Positions 8,127 to 17,983 of a DNA stretch of 54,627 nucleotides are shown here, one piece after another. The DNA lies in the NCBI GenBank assembly GCA_018816095.1, contig JAHIWP010000027.1:1-54627 (forward strand), in the 5' to 3' direction. Made by a program: the position numbers and the translations under genes. Positions within the stretch are counted from its first letter, which is position 1. Every line of letters starts with the position of its first letter. The DNA comes from Gammaproteobacteria bacterium (GTDB taxonomy: Bacteria > Pseudomonadota > Gammaproteobacteria > Pseudomonadales > Pseudomonadaceae). Under the pieces are notes generated by a model. It did not search any database. It worked only from the letters and a program-made list of their open reading frames with translations, and was not told where the DNA came from.

Positions 8127-9671
8127 ATGCCTCGTAAAAGCTGGCGTGATGCCATTGCTGCCTACTCCAGCCCGTCGACATTGGTGCTGCTCCTGCTAGG
8201 GTTCGCCGCCGGCCTACCCTATATGCTGGTGTTTTCGACCCTTTCCGTCTGGTTACGCGAAGCCGGTGTAGCGCGCGACACCATTGGCTTTGCCAGCCTG
8301 ATCGGCTTGGCGTATGCCTTTAAATGGGTGTGGTCGCCCCTGCTCGATCAATGGCGCTTACCGCTGCTGGGCAAGCTGGGCCGGCGCCGCTCCTGGCTGG
8401 TGTTGTCACAAATCCTGATTGCCATTGGCCTGGCCGGCATGGCCCTGTGTGACCCACAAACGCACCTGACCTGGCTGATTTCCCTGGCTGTCCTAGTGGC
8501 CTTCGCCTCGGCCACTCAGGACATCGCCGTCGACGCCTATCGCCTGGAAATTGTCGACGACACCCGCCAGGCTGCACTCGCCGCCAGCTATATGGCCGGT
8601 TACCGCGTTGCCGCCCTGTTGGCCACCGCCGGTGCGTTATATTTCGCCGAAGGCTTTGGCTCCACCGCCCTGCTCTACCAGCACGGCGCCTGGGCTGGCA
8701 CCTACATGCTGTTTGCCATGTTGATGCTTCCCGGGCTGCTGACCAGCCTGTGGATGCGCGAGCCGGATGTGCCGCTGCGCACCCAGCTCGCCGCGGCGCG
8801 TTATGGTTTCAGCCATCAGATTGCCTCGGTACTGGTGTTGATTGTGCTGCTGGTGTCGGTACCGGCGATGTTCACCCAGTTTTATTACACCGACTTTGCC
8901 AGCCTGGTTAATGGCCAGAACAGCTTGCTCGACTTACTGCTGGAAGACCGCGCCTTTCTGCGCGCCCTGCTCTACACCATTCTCAGCGCCCTGTGCTTGT
9001 CGTCCATGGGCCGTCGCGGCCTGGCCCCCGTTCTGACGCCGGTCAACGACTTTATCGTGCGCTACCGCTGGCAGGCCTTCCTGCTGCTAGGTCTGATTGC
9101 CACCTACCGCATGTCGGACACCGTGATGGGCGTAATGGCCAACGTGTTCTATATCGACCAAGGCTTTACCAAAGATCAGATCGCCAGCGTCAGCAAGCTC
9201 TTCGGCCTGGTGATGACGCTCGTGGGGGCCGGGGTCGGCGGCTTGCTGATCGTACGGTTCGGCATTATGCCGATCCTGTTTATTGGCGGCGCCGCCTCGG
9301 CAGCAACTAACCTGCTGTTCCTGATGCTGACCGGCATGGGCGCGGACCTGCAGATGTTGATCGTGACCATTTCTGCCGACAACTTTAGTGCCGGCCTGGC
9401 GACCGCGGCTTTCGTCGCCTATTTGTCGAGCCTGACCAACCTGAAATTCTCCGCCACCCAATACGCCCTACTCAGCTCGATCATGCTGTTGTTACCACGA
9501 CTGATCGGTGGTTATTCAGGCGTGATGGTGGAAACATTCGGCTACGCCCAGTTCTTCCTGGTGACGGCTGCACTGGGTATCCCAACCTTGATCCTGATTC
9601 TTCTGCAATGGCGACGCGAGCGATCGCAGACAGTAGACCGTACAGTACAAACACCATCCGAACACGCATAA
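8127..9671 (+). CDS. ampG: Muropeptide transporter AmpG (MFS)
   Basis: Inner-membrane proton-driven importer of GlcNAc-anhydroMurNAc muropeptides for wall recycling, and thereby a controller of AmpC beta-lactamase induction. 514 residues with about 14 hydrophobic segments. Family features: GFAAGLPYMLVFSTL near the N-terminus, the loop VWSPLLDQ, and DIAVDAYRLE. The ATG at 8127 gives MPRKSWRDA; the open frame extends further upstream through the 3' end of the ATL gene but that part is not AmpG-like. The stop codon lies inside the arm of the following terminator. Confidence 0.92.
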   Translation: MPRKSWRDAIAAYSSPSTLVLLLLGFAAGLPYMLVFSTLSVWLREAGVARDTIGFASLIGLAYAFKWVWSPLLDQWRLPLLGKLGRRRSWLVLSQILIAIGLAGMALCDPQTHLTWLISLAVLVAFASATQDIAVDAYRLEIVDDTRQAALAASYMAGYRVAALLATAGALYFAEGFGSTALLYQHGAWAGTYMLFAMLMLPGLLTSLWMREPDVPLRTQLAAARYGFSHQIASVLVLIVLLVSVPAMFTQFYYTDFASLVNGQNSLLDLLLEDRAFLRALLYTILSALCLSSMGRRGLAPVLTPVNDFIVRYRWQAFLLLGLIATYRMSDTVMGVMANVFYIDQGFTKDQIASVSKLFGLVMTLVGAGVGGLLIVRFGIMPILFIGGAASAATNLLFLMLTGMGADLQMLIVTISADNFSAGLATAAFVAYLSSLTNLKFSATQYALLSSIMLLLPRLIGGYSGVMVETFGYAQFFLVTAALGIPTLILILLQWRRERSQTVDRTVQTPSEHA

Positions 9672-9703
9672 AAAAGCCCCGCAAATGCGGGGCTTTTTTA
9701 TGC
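9666..9703. terminator. Bidirectional terminator between ampG and mscS
   Basis: A 38-base near-complete palindrome: 18-base arms GCATAAAAAAGCCCCGCA and its complement around AA. It ends both ampG (plus) and mscS (minus). The ampG TAA (9669-9671) is part of the left arm and the mscS stop follows nine bases after the right arm. Confidence 0.92.
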
Positions 9704-9711
9704 TGCGATGT

Positions 9712-10539
9712 TTAGTTTGCCTGCACCAAATGCACCACGCGCTGCGGGAATGGAATACCAATACCGGCCTCGTCCATGCGCTCCTTGGTCTGCTCGGTAA
9801 AAGCAAAGGTGACCGGCCAGAAGTCAGGCGTTGCCACCCACACTCGTAAAGACAGGTTGACTGCACTGTCACCCAGCCCGGTCACAAACACCACGGGAGC
9901 GGGTTCGCTGTGCACGCGCGGGTCTTTGGCGATTTCCAGCAGCACGTCACGCGCCGTTTTGATATCGCTGGAGTAATCGATACCCACGTTAATGTCGACG
10001 CGACGCTTAGGCTCGCGCGAATAGTTGGTGATATGACCATTCGACAAGCTGCCGTTGGGCACGATCACCACTTTGTTATCGGCGGTTTTCAGCGTGGTAT
10101 GGAAAATCTGAATGCTGTCGACGCTGCCCGATACGCCCTGCGCCTCGATCCAATCGCCGGCACGGAACGGACGAAACAGCATGATCAAGACGCCGCCCGC
10201 GAAGTTTGCCAGGCTGCCTTGCAAGGCCAGGCCAATGGCCAGACCGGCGGCACCGATAACGGCTATAAAGGAGGTGGTTTCCACCCCAACCATCGAGGCC
10301 ACGCTGACTAGCAGCAGCACTTTCAGCACGATGCCGACCAGGCTGCAGATAAAACTGCCGAGCGCCCGGTCAACCTGACGCATGTCGAGTACACGGCCAA
10401 TACTGCTGACGAGCTTACTGACCAACCACCAACCGATCAGCAAAGTGATCAAAGCCAGGGTCAGCTTGCCACTGTATTCCAGCACGACGGGCAACCAGGC
10501 TTCCGACATTTTCACGACTTGTTCGACGTTAAATTCCAT
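9712..10539 (-). CDS. mscS: Small-conductance mechanosensitive channel MscS
   Basis: Homoheptameric inner-membrane channel that releases solutes on hypo-osmotic shock. 275 residues, near the E. coli length of 286. Three N-terminal membrane segments; the pore-lining TM3 carries the Gly/Ala packing pattern GAAGLAIGLALQGSLANFAGG (read in two parts, about residues 95-115), followed by LMFRPF-like IMLFRPFRAGDWIE and the cytoplasmic beta domain with VPNGSLSNGHITNYS. It is monocistronic between two terminators. Confidence 0.93.
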   Translation of the reverse strand: MEFNVEQVVKMSEAWLPVVLEYSGKLTLALITLLIGWWLVSKLVSSIGRVLDMRQVDRALGSFICSLVGIVLKVLLLVSVASMVGVETTSFIAVIGAAGLAIGLALQGSLANFAGGVLIMLFRPFRAGDWIEAQGVSGSVDSIQIFHTTLKTADNKVVIVPNGSLSNGHITNYSREPKRRVDINVGIDYSSDIKTARDVLLEIAKDPRVHSEPAPVVFVTGLGDSAVNLSLRVWVATPDFWPVTFAFTEQTKERMDEAGIGIPFPQRVVHLVQAN

Positions 10540-10568
10540 TTGTTAATCCTTTTTAAAGCCTAAAAACA

Positions 10569-10594
10569 AACCGCCACGGCAAGCCGTGGCGGTT
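10569..10594 (-). terminator. yajQ terminator
   Basis: AACCGCCACGGC / GCCGTGGCGGTT with a 2-base loop. On the minus strand it is followed by TGTTTTTA, so it ends the yajQ transcript just before mscS. Confidence 0.85.
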
Positions 10595-10651
10595 TTACTG
10601 CACTTACACCGTTGCGACGTCTGCTCGGCGCCAAGGTTCAATACTCACGCG

Positions 10652-11131
10652 TTAATCGCGGAAGTTATTGAACTGCAGGGGCATACCGAAATCCTTGGCG
10701 CGCAGGGCGGCAATCGCTTCCTGCAGGTCATCACGCTTCTTACCGGTAATACGCACCTGCTCGCCCTGAATAGCAGCCTGAACCTTGAGCTTGCTGTCCT
10801 TGATGTGCGCGACGATCTTCTTCGCCAAGTCCTTCTCGATGCCTTCACGCAGGATCACTTCCTGCTTCACGCTCTTGCCCGATGGGTAGGCATCCTTAAA
10901 TTCCAGGCACTGCACGTCAATCTTGCGTTTGACCAGGCAGAGCTTGAGAATCTCAACCATCTGCTCCAACTGGAAATCCGCATCGGCTGTCAGGTTGACA
11001 GTCAGCTCTTTCAGCTCAAAGCTACCTTTACCGCGCAGGTCATAACGACGGTCCAGCTCTTTAATGGCGCTGTCGATGGCGTTGGTCACTTCATGTTTGT
11101 CCAACTCGGACACCACGTCGAACGAGGGCAT
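10652..11131 (-). CDS. yajQ: YajQ family nucleotide-binding protein
   Basis: 159 residues, normal for the UPF0234/YajQ family: [18 protein letters not shown] start, RYDLRGKG, and the terminal [10 protein letters not shown]-like [10 protein letters not shown]. The protein has two ferredoxin-like domains and binds nucleotides; Xanthomonas homologues bind cyclic di-GMP and act with transcription factors, and YajQ has been tied to phage phi6 transcription in Pseudomonas. The start ATG at 11131 has CAGGAGTAAGCCC upstream; the longer frame to 11209 is not family-like. Confidence 0.93.
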   Translation of the reverse strand: MPSFDVVSELDKHEVTNAIDSAIKELDRRYDLRGKGSFELKELTVNLTADADFQLEQMVEILKLCLVKRKIDVQCLEFKDAYPSGKSVKQEVILREGIEKDLAKKIVAHIKDSKLKVQAAIQGEQVRITGKKRDDLQEAIAALRAKDFGMPLQFNNFRD

Positions 11132-11185
11132 GGGCTTACTCCTGATAGACGGCGCGCCCTGCATCACGAATGGGGCACACCTGGC

Positions 11186-11217
11186 TTGACGGTAAAAAAA
11201 CCCGGCCATTATATAAT
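11186..11217 (+). promoter_or_regulatory. Promoter of the response-regulator operon
   Basis: A perfect -10 TATAAT (11212-11217) lies 20 bases after TTGACG (11186-11191). The spacing is long, so either the -35 is weak (the hexamer at optimal spacing is ACGGTA) or an overlapping TTATAT at 17-base spacing is used. The start would be near 11224, giving a leader of about 59 bases with a small CCCGG/CCGGG hairpin (11235-11252). Confidence 0.5.
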
Positions 11218-11282
11218 GCTAGCGACACACACTGCCCGGCGAAGTACCGGGCCCACGTGATTTCCCTTTAGCGAGCCTGCCC

Positions 11283-12248
11283 ATGTCGAACCCCCACCTG
11301 AGTATTTTGGTCGTCGATGACGCCAAGTTCTCCAGCGCCATGATCGGGCGCGCCCTGAGCCAGGCGGGTTATCAGGATCTACGCTTCGCCAGCAGCGCCG
11401 CCGAAGCCATCAAACTGCTCGAACAGCGCCCCGCCAGCGTTTTATTGGCCGATTGGCTGATGCCGGAGATGAATGGCCTGGAGTTGACCGTGCAGGTGCG
11501 TCAGTTCGACGAAATGGCTCACCACTACACCTACGTCATCCTGCTCACCGGCAAGGAAGGCGAAAACGTACTGAGCGAAGCCTTCGACAGCGGTGTTGAT
11601 GATTTCATCAGCAAAGCGGCCATGAACGAGCAACTGCTGCCACGGGTCTTCGCCGCCGACCGTTTGTGCAACAGCCTGCAGCGCCTGCTGCAAGAGAATC
11701 GCCTGCTCACCGACAACATCGCCAGCCTTGAGCAACGCAACCTGATCGACCCCCTCACTGGCCTGGGTAACAACCGCTACCTGCACCAGAAGATGCTCGA
11801 CAGCCTGCGCCAGATTGAATCCCGTGGCGGCGCGCTGTGTTACCTGCTGATTGGCTTACAGGACGTCCACAGACTGCACCAGCAGCACGGTGAGGCCTTC
11901 TACAACGAGCTGCTGAGCGGTGTTGCGCGACGCCTGCAGCAGCTGGTGCGGCCACTGGATGTATTGGTGCGTCTGGATGAAAATCACTTCGGCCTGATCA
12001 CCCTGCTAAGCGACCTGCACGAGTGTTCGCCCAGCAGTTTTAAACGTCTGCACGATGGCATCAACCTCAAAGCGTTCAAAACCAGCGAAGGGTTTATCAG
12101 CCTCAAAGCCGGGATCAGCCTGGTTGGCCTCGACGCCAAAGGCCTGCCTTGTACCGCAGAGCAAATTACTCAACACGCCGAGAAATTGCTGAGCGAGTCT
12201 TACAGCAGCGGCCGCGTAACGGCACTGCGTCTGCCGTTGCAGCAGTAA
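11283..12248 (+). CDS. Response regulator with degenerate GGDEF domain
   Basis: 321 residues. Receiver domain 1-120 with acidic pocket Asp12-Asp13, phospho-acceptor Asp57 (ADWLMPEMNG), Thr89 and Lys111: all key residues are intact. A short helical linker (125-152) leads to a GGDEF-like domain starting DPLTGLGNNRYL (156-167). The catalytic GG(D/E)EF loop is replaced by LDENHF (231-236), so diguanylate cyclase activity is unlikely. No RxxD inhibitory site is visible. It may be a phosphorylation-controlled partner or a binding scaffold. First of a plus-strand group that also has a histidine kinase two genes on. Confidence 0.88.
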   Translation: MSNPHLSILVVDDAKFSSAMIGRALSQAGYQDLRFASSAAEAIKLLEQRPASVLLADWLMPEMNGLELTVQVRQFDEMAHHYTYVILLTGKEGENVLSEAFDSGVDDFISKAAMNEQLLPRVFAADRLCNSLQRLLQENRLLTDNIASLEQRNLIDPLTGLGNNRYLHQKMLDSLRQIESRGGALCYLLIGLQDVHRLHQQHGEAFYNELLSGVARRLQQLVRPLDVLVRLDENHFGLITLLSDLHECSPSSFKRLHDGINLKAFKTSEGFISLKAGISLVGLDAKGLPCTAEQITQHAEKLLSESYSSGRVTALRLPLQQ

Positions 12249-13169
<921 letters not shown>

Positions 13170-13215
13170 GCCGCGCGTTAACCTGCCGACACGTTCACCA
13201 CCGACACACCTCGCC

Positions 13216-15234
13216 ATGCCCCTGCGTCAGCGCCTTGAAAATCTCCCGGTCGGCCGCAAACTGCTGGTCGCCCTGCTGGCATTGCTGGCCACCGTACTGC
13301 TGGTCGCCAACCTGGCCTTTATCAGCGCGGCTTACTGGATCTCCCAGGAAAGCATGGCGCCCCAAGCGCTGCACACCCTCGGCCGGCTGATTGCCAGCCC
13401 ACAGCTAAGCAAGCATGCGCTGAGTTCTCCCGCCGCGGCCAAAGCCTTGCTCAAGCGCCTGGATGACTACGCACCGCTGCGGGCCGCGATGATTTATGAC
13501 GCCGACGGCCTGAGCCTGGCGCAGCTACAGCGCGGCAGCAAACTGCAGTTGCCGCAGCACATTGAAGCGGTCGAGTCCTGGCGGCACAGTGAGTTTCGCA
13601 TCAGCCAGTTAATCGAGTTACCCCAAGACACCGGCCATTCCGGCCATTTGCTGCTGGTCGCCTCCAGCGAACTGCCGGGGGTGTTTTACACCGGCACACT
13701 GACCGCCAGCCTGGTGATTCTCGCCCTGAGCGTCGTGCTCTGGCTGATTGTCTCGCGCCAGGTACGCCGCCTGATCACCCGCCCGATCCGCCGCCTGGAA
13801 GAGCTCTCACGCCAAGTCACCCGCGAGGAGAACTACGCCCTGCGCGCACGCCGCGGCAACGCCGACGAAATCGGCGGCCTGGCCGATGCCTTCAACACCA
13901 TGTTGGTGCGCATCGAAGCCCGCGAGCAACAACTCAAACGCGCCCGCGATGACGTCCAACAAGCCTTCGACCAGGCCCAGCACCTCGCGGAAGAAACCCG
14001 CCACTCCAACCGTAAATTGGAGCTAGAAGTACAGGTGCGTAGCAAGATCGAGAAAAAACTCACCGGTTTCCAGAACTACCTCAACAGCATCATCGACTCC
14101 ATGCCCTCGGCGCTGATCGCCCTCGACGAGCAGCTCTATGTCACCCAGTGGAACCAGGAAGCCAGCAGTCTGTCCGGCACCCGCCTGGACGAGGCACTAA
14201 ATCAGCCGATTTTCCTCGCCTTCCCGCCGCTCAAGCCCTTCCTGCCGCAGCTAAAACGCACTGTCGAACAGCATCAAGTGGAAAAGATCGAGCGCGTCAC
14301 CTGGGGCAGCAATGAACAACCCCTGCACTTCGCCCTGACCTTCTACCCGCTGACCGGCAGCAGCGGCCGTGGCGTGGTGATCCGCATCGACGACATCACC
14401 CAGCGCCTCAACCTCGAAGAGATGATGGTGCAGTCAGAAAAGATGCTCTCAGTCGGCGGTCTCGCAGCAGGCATGGCGCACGAGATCAACAACCCCCTGG
14501 GGGCCATCCTGCATAACGTGCAAAACATCCGCCGGCGCCTGTCACCCGAGCTGGAAAAAAACCGCGAACAGGCCGAACAAGCCGGCATCTGCCTGGAAGC
14601 CATCGACCGTTACCTGCAGGCCCGTGAGATCCCGCGCCTGCTCGATGGCATTCAGCAAGCCGGCAGCCGCGCTGCAAAAATTGTCAGCCACATGCTCAAT
14701 TTCAGCCGCCGCAGTGACCGACAACTGGCGCCCTGCCACTTGCCGGCGCTGATCGACCAAGCTGTAGAAATCGCCAGCAACGACTTTGACCTGACTGAAA
14801 GTTTTGACTTCAAGAGCCTGAACATTCAACGCGAGTTCGCGGCCGATCTACCCGCTGTACCCGCTACCGCCAACGAACTGGAGCAGGTGCTGCTCAACCT
14901 GCTGAAAAATGCCGCACAGGCCATCCATCAGCGCAGTGACAGCCAAGTACCAGGGCAGATCATTCTGCGTGTACGCCTGGCTGGGCCGTGGGCCGAGATC
15001 CAGGTCGAAGATAACGGCGTCGGCATGCCCGAGTCGGTGCGCAAGCGCATCTTCGAGCCGTTCTTCACCACCAAGGAAGTCGGCCAGGGTACCGGGCTCG
15101 GTTTATCGGTTTCTTACTTCATCATCACCAATAACCACAAAGGGCAGATGGAGGTGCAGTCCAAACCCGACCAGGGCACCTGTTTCACCCTGCGCCTGCC
15201 GCTGCCAACCGCCACTCCTGATACAGGCATCTGA
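13216..15234 (+). CDS. Membrane sensor histidine kinase (HAMP-PAS-HisKA-HATPase)
   Basis: 672 residues. Membrane segments at about 18-42 and 155-180 enclose a periplasmic sensor domain of about 115 residues with no motif I recognise. HAMP (about 180-235), a coiled-coil (235-280) and a PAS domain (about 288-400) follow. The dimerisation box [10 protein letters not shown] has phospho-accepting His422. The ATPase domain has N-box [12 protein letters not shown]1 VEDNGVGM, F-box FEPFFTTK and G2 GTGLGLS. A 60-residue insert separates the H-box from the next helix. The likely partner is the receiver protein at 11283-12248. The signal is unknown; a P. aeruginosa kinase in this position has been linked to swarming (recalled, not checked). 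Confidence 0.9.
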   Translation: MPLRQRLENLPVGRKLLVALLALLATVLLVANLAFISAAYWISQESMAPQALHTLGRLIASPQLSKHALSSPAAAKALLKRLDDYAPLRAAMIYDADGLSLAQLQRGSKLQLPQHIEAVESWRHSEFRISQLIELPQDTGHSGHLLLVASSELPGVFYTGTLTASLVILALSVVLWLIVSRQVRRLITRPIRRLEELSRQVTREENYALRARRGNADEIGGLADAFNTMLVRIEAREQQLKRARDDVQQAFDQAQHLAEETRHSNRKLELEVQVRSKIEKKLTGFQNYLNSIIDSMPSALIALDEQLYVTQWNQEASSLSGTRLDEALNQPIFLAFPPLKPFLPQLKRTVEQHQVEKIERVTWGSNEQPLHFALTFYPLTGSSGRGVVIRIDDITQRLNLEEMMVQSEKMLSVGGLAAGMAHEINNPLGAILHNVQNIRRRLSPELEKNREQAEQAGICLEAIDRYLQAREIPRLLDGIQQAGSRAAKIVSHMLNFSRRSDRQLAPCHLPALIDQAVEIASNDFDLTESFDFKSLNIQREFAADLPAVPATANELEQVLLNLLKNAAQAIHQRSDSQVPGQIILRVRLAGPWAEIQVEDNGVGMPESVRKRIFEPFFTTKEVGQGTGLGLSVSYFIITNNHKGQMEVQSKPDQGTCFTLRLPLPTATPDTGI

Positions 15235-15236
15235 AT

Positions 15237-15812
15237 ATGGGCTACCGACTCTCGAAGATTTACACCCGCACCGGCGATACCGGTGAAACCGGACTGGCCG
15301 ACGGCCGCCGCGTGACCAAGGACCACCCGCGCGTGGACGCCATGGGCGAGGTGGATACGCTAAACAGCCAGGTTGGTTTGCTGCTCGCCGACCTGGCCGA
15401 GCAACAGGCTAAATGCCCGGGTCTGGGCGAAATTATCGAGGTGCTCGCGCCCTGCCAGCACCGCCTGTTTGATCTCGGCGGCGAACTGGCAATGCCCGAC
15501 TACCAGGCGCTCCAGGCGCCGGAAATCGAGCGATTGGAAGCGGCCATCGACCGCTGGAACGAAGAAGTCGGGCCGCTGGAGAACTTCATTCTGCCCGGTG
15601 GCTCACGGCTGATTGCCCAAGCGCATGTTTGCCGCAGCCTGGCTCGCAGTGCCGAGCGCCGCTGCCAACACCTGAATGCCGTGGAGCCGATTCGCGGCGT
15701 CGGCTTAGCCTACGTCAACCGCCTCTCTGACCTGCTGTTTGTCGCCGCCCGCGTGATCGCCAAGCGTCAGCAGATTGATGAAGTACTGTGGCAGGCCGCC
15801 AAGAAGGAATAA
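15237..15812 (+). CDS. PduO-type ATP:cob(I)alamin adenosyltransferase
   Basis: 191 residues. Transfers the adenosyl group of ATP to cob(I)alamin or cob(I)yrinic acid a,c-diamide to make adenosylcobalamin. The N-terminal ATP-binding signature YTRTGDTGETGLADGRR (9-25) and the later helical motif RSLARSAERRC are present, as is GEVDTLNSQVG. The ATG lies two bases after the kinase stop, so it belongs to the same transcript. A functional link to the kinase is not obvious. Confidence 0.93.
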   Translation: MGYRLSKIYTRTGDTGETGLADGRRVTKDHPRVDAMGEVDTLNSQVGLLLADLAEQQAKCPGLGEIIEVLAPCQHRLFDLGGELAMPDYQALQAPEIERLEAAIDRWNEEVGPLENFILPGGSRLIAQAHVCRSLARSAERRCQHLNAVEPIRGVGLAYVNRLSDLLFVAARVIAKRQQIDEVLWQAAKKE

Positions 15813-15857
15813 CCCGAGCCCGGAGGCCGCGCGGGGAAACACCCTCAAATTACAACC

Positions 15858-16751
15858 TCAGAGCAGGCTGAGCTGGCTTTCGAAACTGCGCCGCTGACCC
15901 GTCAGCGGATCATCGAACGCCAACCCGCGCGCCAGCAGTTTCAATGGCTTGCTGTAGTCATCAGGGCTATCAGGGGCGTCCGTGACCTCTGGGTAGAACG
16001 GATCATTAACAATCGGCGCGCCCAGCGCCGCCAGGTGCACGCGCAGCTGATGCTTCTTGCCCGTCACCGGGTAGAGGCGGTACAGCCAGTACTCGCCCAG
16101 ACGCTGGGCAACTTCGATACGGGTTTCGGTATTAGCCTCACCCGCCACTTCCTGCATGCGAAAAAACGGCTCCGCCGCGTCCAGCCGTGTGGCGCGCAGC
16201 AGCGGGAATGTCAGCCGCGGCAAGGGGGCGGCCAGGGCCTCGTAGCACTTGTCCATCTGCCGCAGGCGAAACAACGCCTGGTACTGGCCGCGGCTCTGGC
16301 GGTTGGTGGAAAACAGCACCAGACCCGCGGTATGCCGATCGATGCGATGCAAGGGCACCAGATCGGCATTGCCCAAACGCTTGGCCAGACGCGCCTGCAA
16401 CGTCTGCTCGACATACTCGCCGGCCGGCATCACCGGCAGAAAATGCGGCTTATCGGCGACCAGCACATGTTCATCGACATACAGCACGCTTTCCTCGAAC
16501 GGAATCGGCGTCTCGGCGGGCACTTCGCGGAAGTAATGCACCTTGAACCCTTCGCGATAGACCGTCAGCAGGCTGATTGGCTGCCCCTGGGCGTCCAACA
16601 CCCGTCCACGGGCGATACGTTCCTGCCACACCGCCGGCTTAATCGCCGGGAAGTGTGCGCATAGGCACTCGAACACCGTCGCCCAGTTGCCACGCGGCAG
16701 GTGCAACGTACTGGGGCGCATATTCGAGGGGGAACGAGCATCTATCGACAT
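15858..16751 (-). CDS. RluA-family pseudouridine synthase
   Basis: 297 residues from the ATG at 16751. Isomerises uridine to pseudouridine in rRNA or tRNA. The family motif HRIDRHTAG carries catalytic Asp138; LYPVTGKKHQLRVHLAALGAPIVND matches the conserved C-terminal region. The N-terminal S4-like RNA-binding part is present (about residues 20-70). The exact target (such as 23S or tRNA32) cannot be assigned. Ribosome sites are weak at every candidate start: TTG 16763, ATG 16751 and ATG 16721. Confidence 0.88.
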   Translation of the reverse strand: MSIDARSPSNMRPSTLHLPRGNWATVFECLCAHFPAIKPAVWQERIARGRVLDAQGQPISLLTVYREGFKVHYFREVPAETPIPFEESVLYVDEHVLVADKPHFLPVMPAGEYVEQTLQARLAKRLGNADLVPLHRIDRHTAGLVLFSTNRQSRGQYQALFRLRQMDKCYEALAAPLPRLTFPLLRATRLDAAEPFFRMQEVAGEANTETRIEVAQRLGEYWLYRLYPVTGKKHQLRVHLAALGAPIVNDPFYPEVTDAPDSPDDYSKPLKLLARGLAFDDPLTGQRRSFESQLSLL

Positions 16752-16807
16752 GGACACACTCAACAGCCAGACAGCGGAAAGCCCACAGGATAACCCAGAT
16801 GCAGCCG

Positions 16808-17893
16808 TCAGCTGCCTGCGGCGGCCGCTCCAGAGCCTTGCAAGGCCATACGGAAGATGGCCGCCAGCAGGTCGGACTGACTGACAATCCCCACAACCCG
16901 CCGCGCGTCGTCGATCACCGGCACCTGATGCATATCAGCGTCGCTGAGCATCTGCAGCAGGTCGGTGACCGGCCAATCCGCACGACAGCTTGGCACCTCA
17001 CGGCGCATGCAGGTGCTGACATCCTCGGCATCAGCAGGCGCCTGCAACACCTCATGCAGCCCAAGCATGCCGAGCAGCTGGCCCTCGGCGTTAACCACCG
17101 GCAGCGCAGTCAGGCGGTGCTCATACAAGCGGGCGCGGGCGGCGTCCAGGCCTGTCAGAGGACTCAGTGTTTGCACATCACGGGACATGATGTCGGCGCA
17201 GCGCACCTGACCAAAACGCCGCTGATAGGCCCGCGCTTCGGTTTGCAGAAAAATCTCTTCGAGGTCTTCGCGGGAAATATCGAGCAACTCGCCACGGGCT
17301 TCGAGTACGGCATTCAGGTCGTCCGGGGTAAAGCCCAGGCGCTCACGCGGGAGCGGATCGCGGGTCTTGTGCAGGTTGCCATGTTCAAGGGGGCGGTGCG
17401 GGTATTGCCGGCGTAAGGCGTTGTTGAACAGCAACGCAATCAGCAGCAGGCCCAAGGAGTTCAGCCCGACCGGATAGAGGGCGAAGTGGTAACCCAACTC
17501 GGCCACTTGCGGGCCTGCCAGCACTGCCGTCAGCGCCACCGCGCCACCCGGCGGGTGCAGGCAACGCAAGGCAAACATCGCCGCAATCGCCAGGCCACCC
17601 GCTAATGCTGCCACCCAGGCATCGTGTCCAAGCACAGTGGCGCAGGTGACCCCGATCAGGGCAGAGATCAGGTTGCCGCCGATAATCGACCACGGCTGTG
17701 CCAACGGGCTGGCCGGCACCGCAAACAGCAGCACCGCCGACGCGCCCATTGGCGCTATCAGCCATGGGCTGGCATTACCCAGCACCTCATAAGACAGCCA
17801 ACCACTGAACAGCAGCCCGAGCACTGCACCCATACAACTCAGCACACGCTCGCTGAAACTGACCATCATCGGCGCAGGCCAGAAGCCCTTCAT
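16808..17893 (-). CDS. HPP-family membrane protein with two CBS domains
   Basis: 361 residues from the ATG at 17893 (AAGG five bases upstream). Four or five membrane segments (residues about 20-165) contain the family motif HPPGGAVALTA (113-123). A linker leads to two CBS domains (about 215-275 and 290-350) with ADIMSRDVQTL and VIDDARRVVGIVSQSDLLA. CBS pairs bind adenosine nucleotides and usually regulate the attached domain; HPP proteins have been implicated in nitrite transport in plastids and cyanobacteria, so a regulated transporter is an inference. In-frame TTG/GTG starts at 17920, 17914 and 17974 are possible. Confidence 0.82.
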   Translation of the reverse strand: MKGFWPAPMMVSFSERVLSCMGAVLGLLFSGWLSYEVLGNASPWLIAPMGASAVLLFAVPASPLAQPWSIIGGNLISALIGVTCATVLGHDAWVAALAGGLAIAAMFALRCLHPPGGAVALTAVLAGPQVAELGYHFALYPVGLNSLGLLLIALLFNNALRRQYPHRPLEHGNLHKTRDPLPRERLGFTPDDLNAVLEARGELLDISREDLEEIFLQTEARAYQRRFGQVRCADIMSRDVQTLSPLTGLDAARARLYEHRLTALPVVNAEGQLLGMLGLHEVLQAPADAEDVSTCMRREVPSCRADWPVTDLLQMLSDADMHQVPVIDDARRVVGIVSQSDLLAAIFRMALQGSGAAAAGS

Positions 17894-17983
17894 CCACGCC
17901 TTGAAACTTTGCACCGTCAACTGCCCACCTGTAGCGCACCATTTGAGGGCGCGACTATAACGCCCTTTACCCAACGGTTGCAG

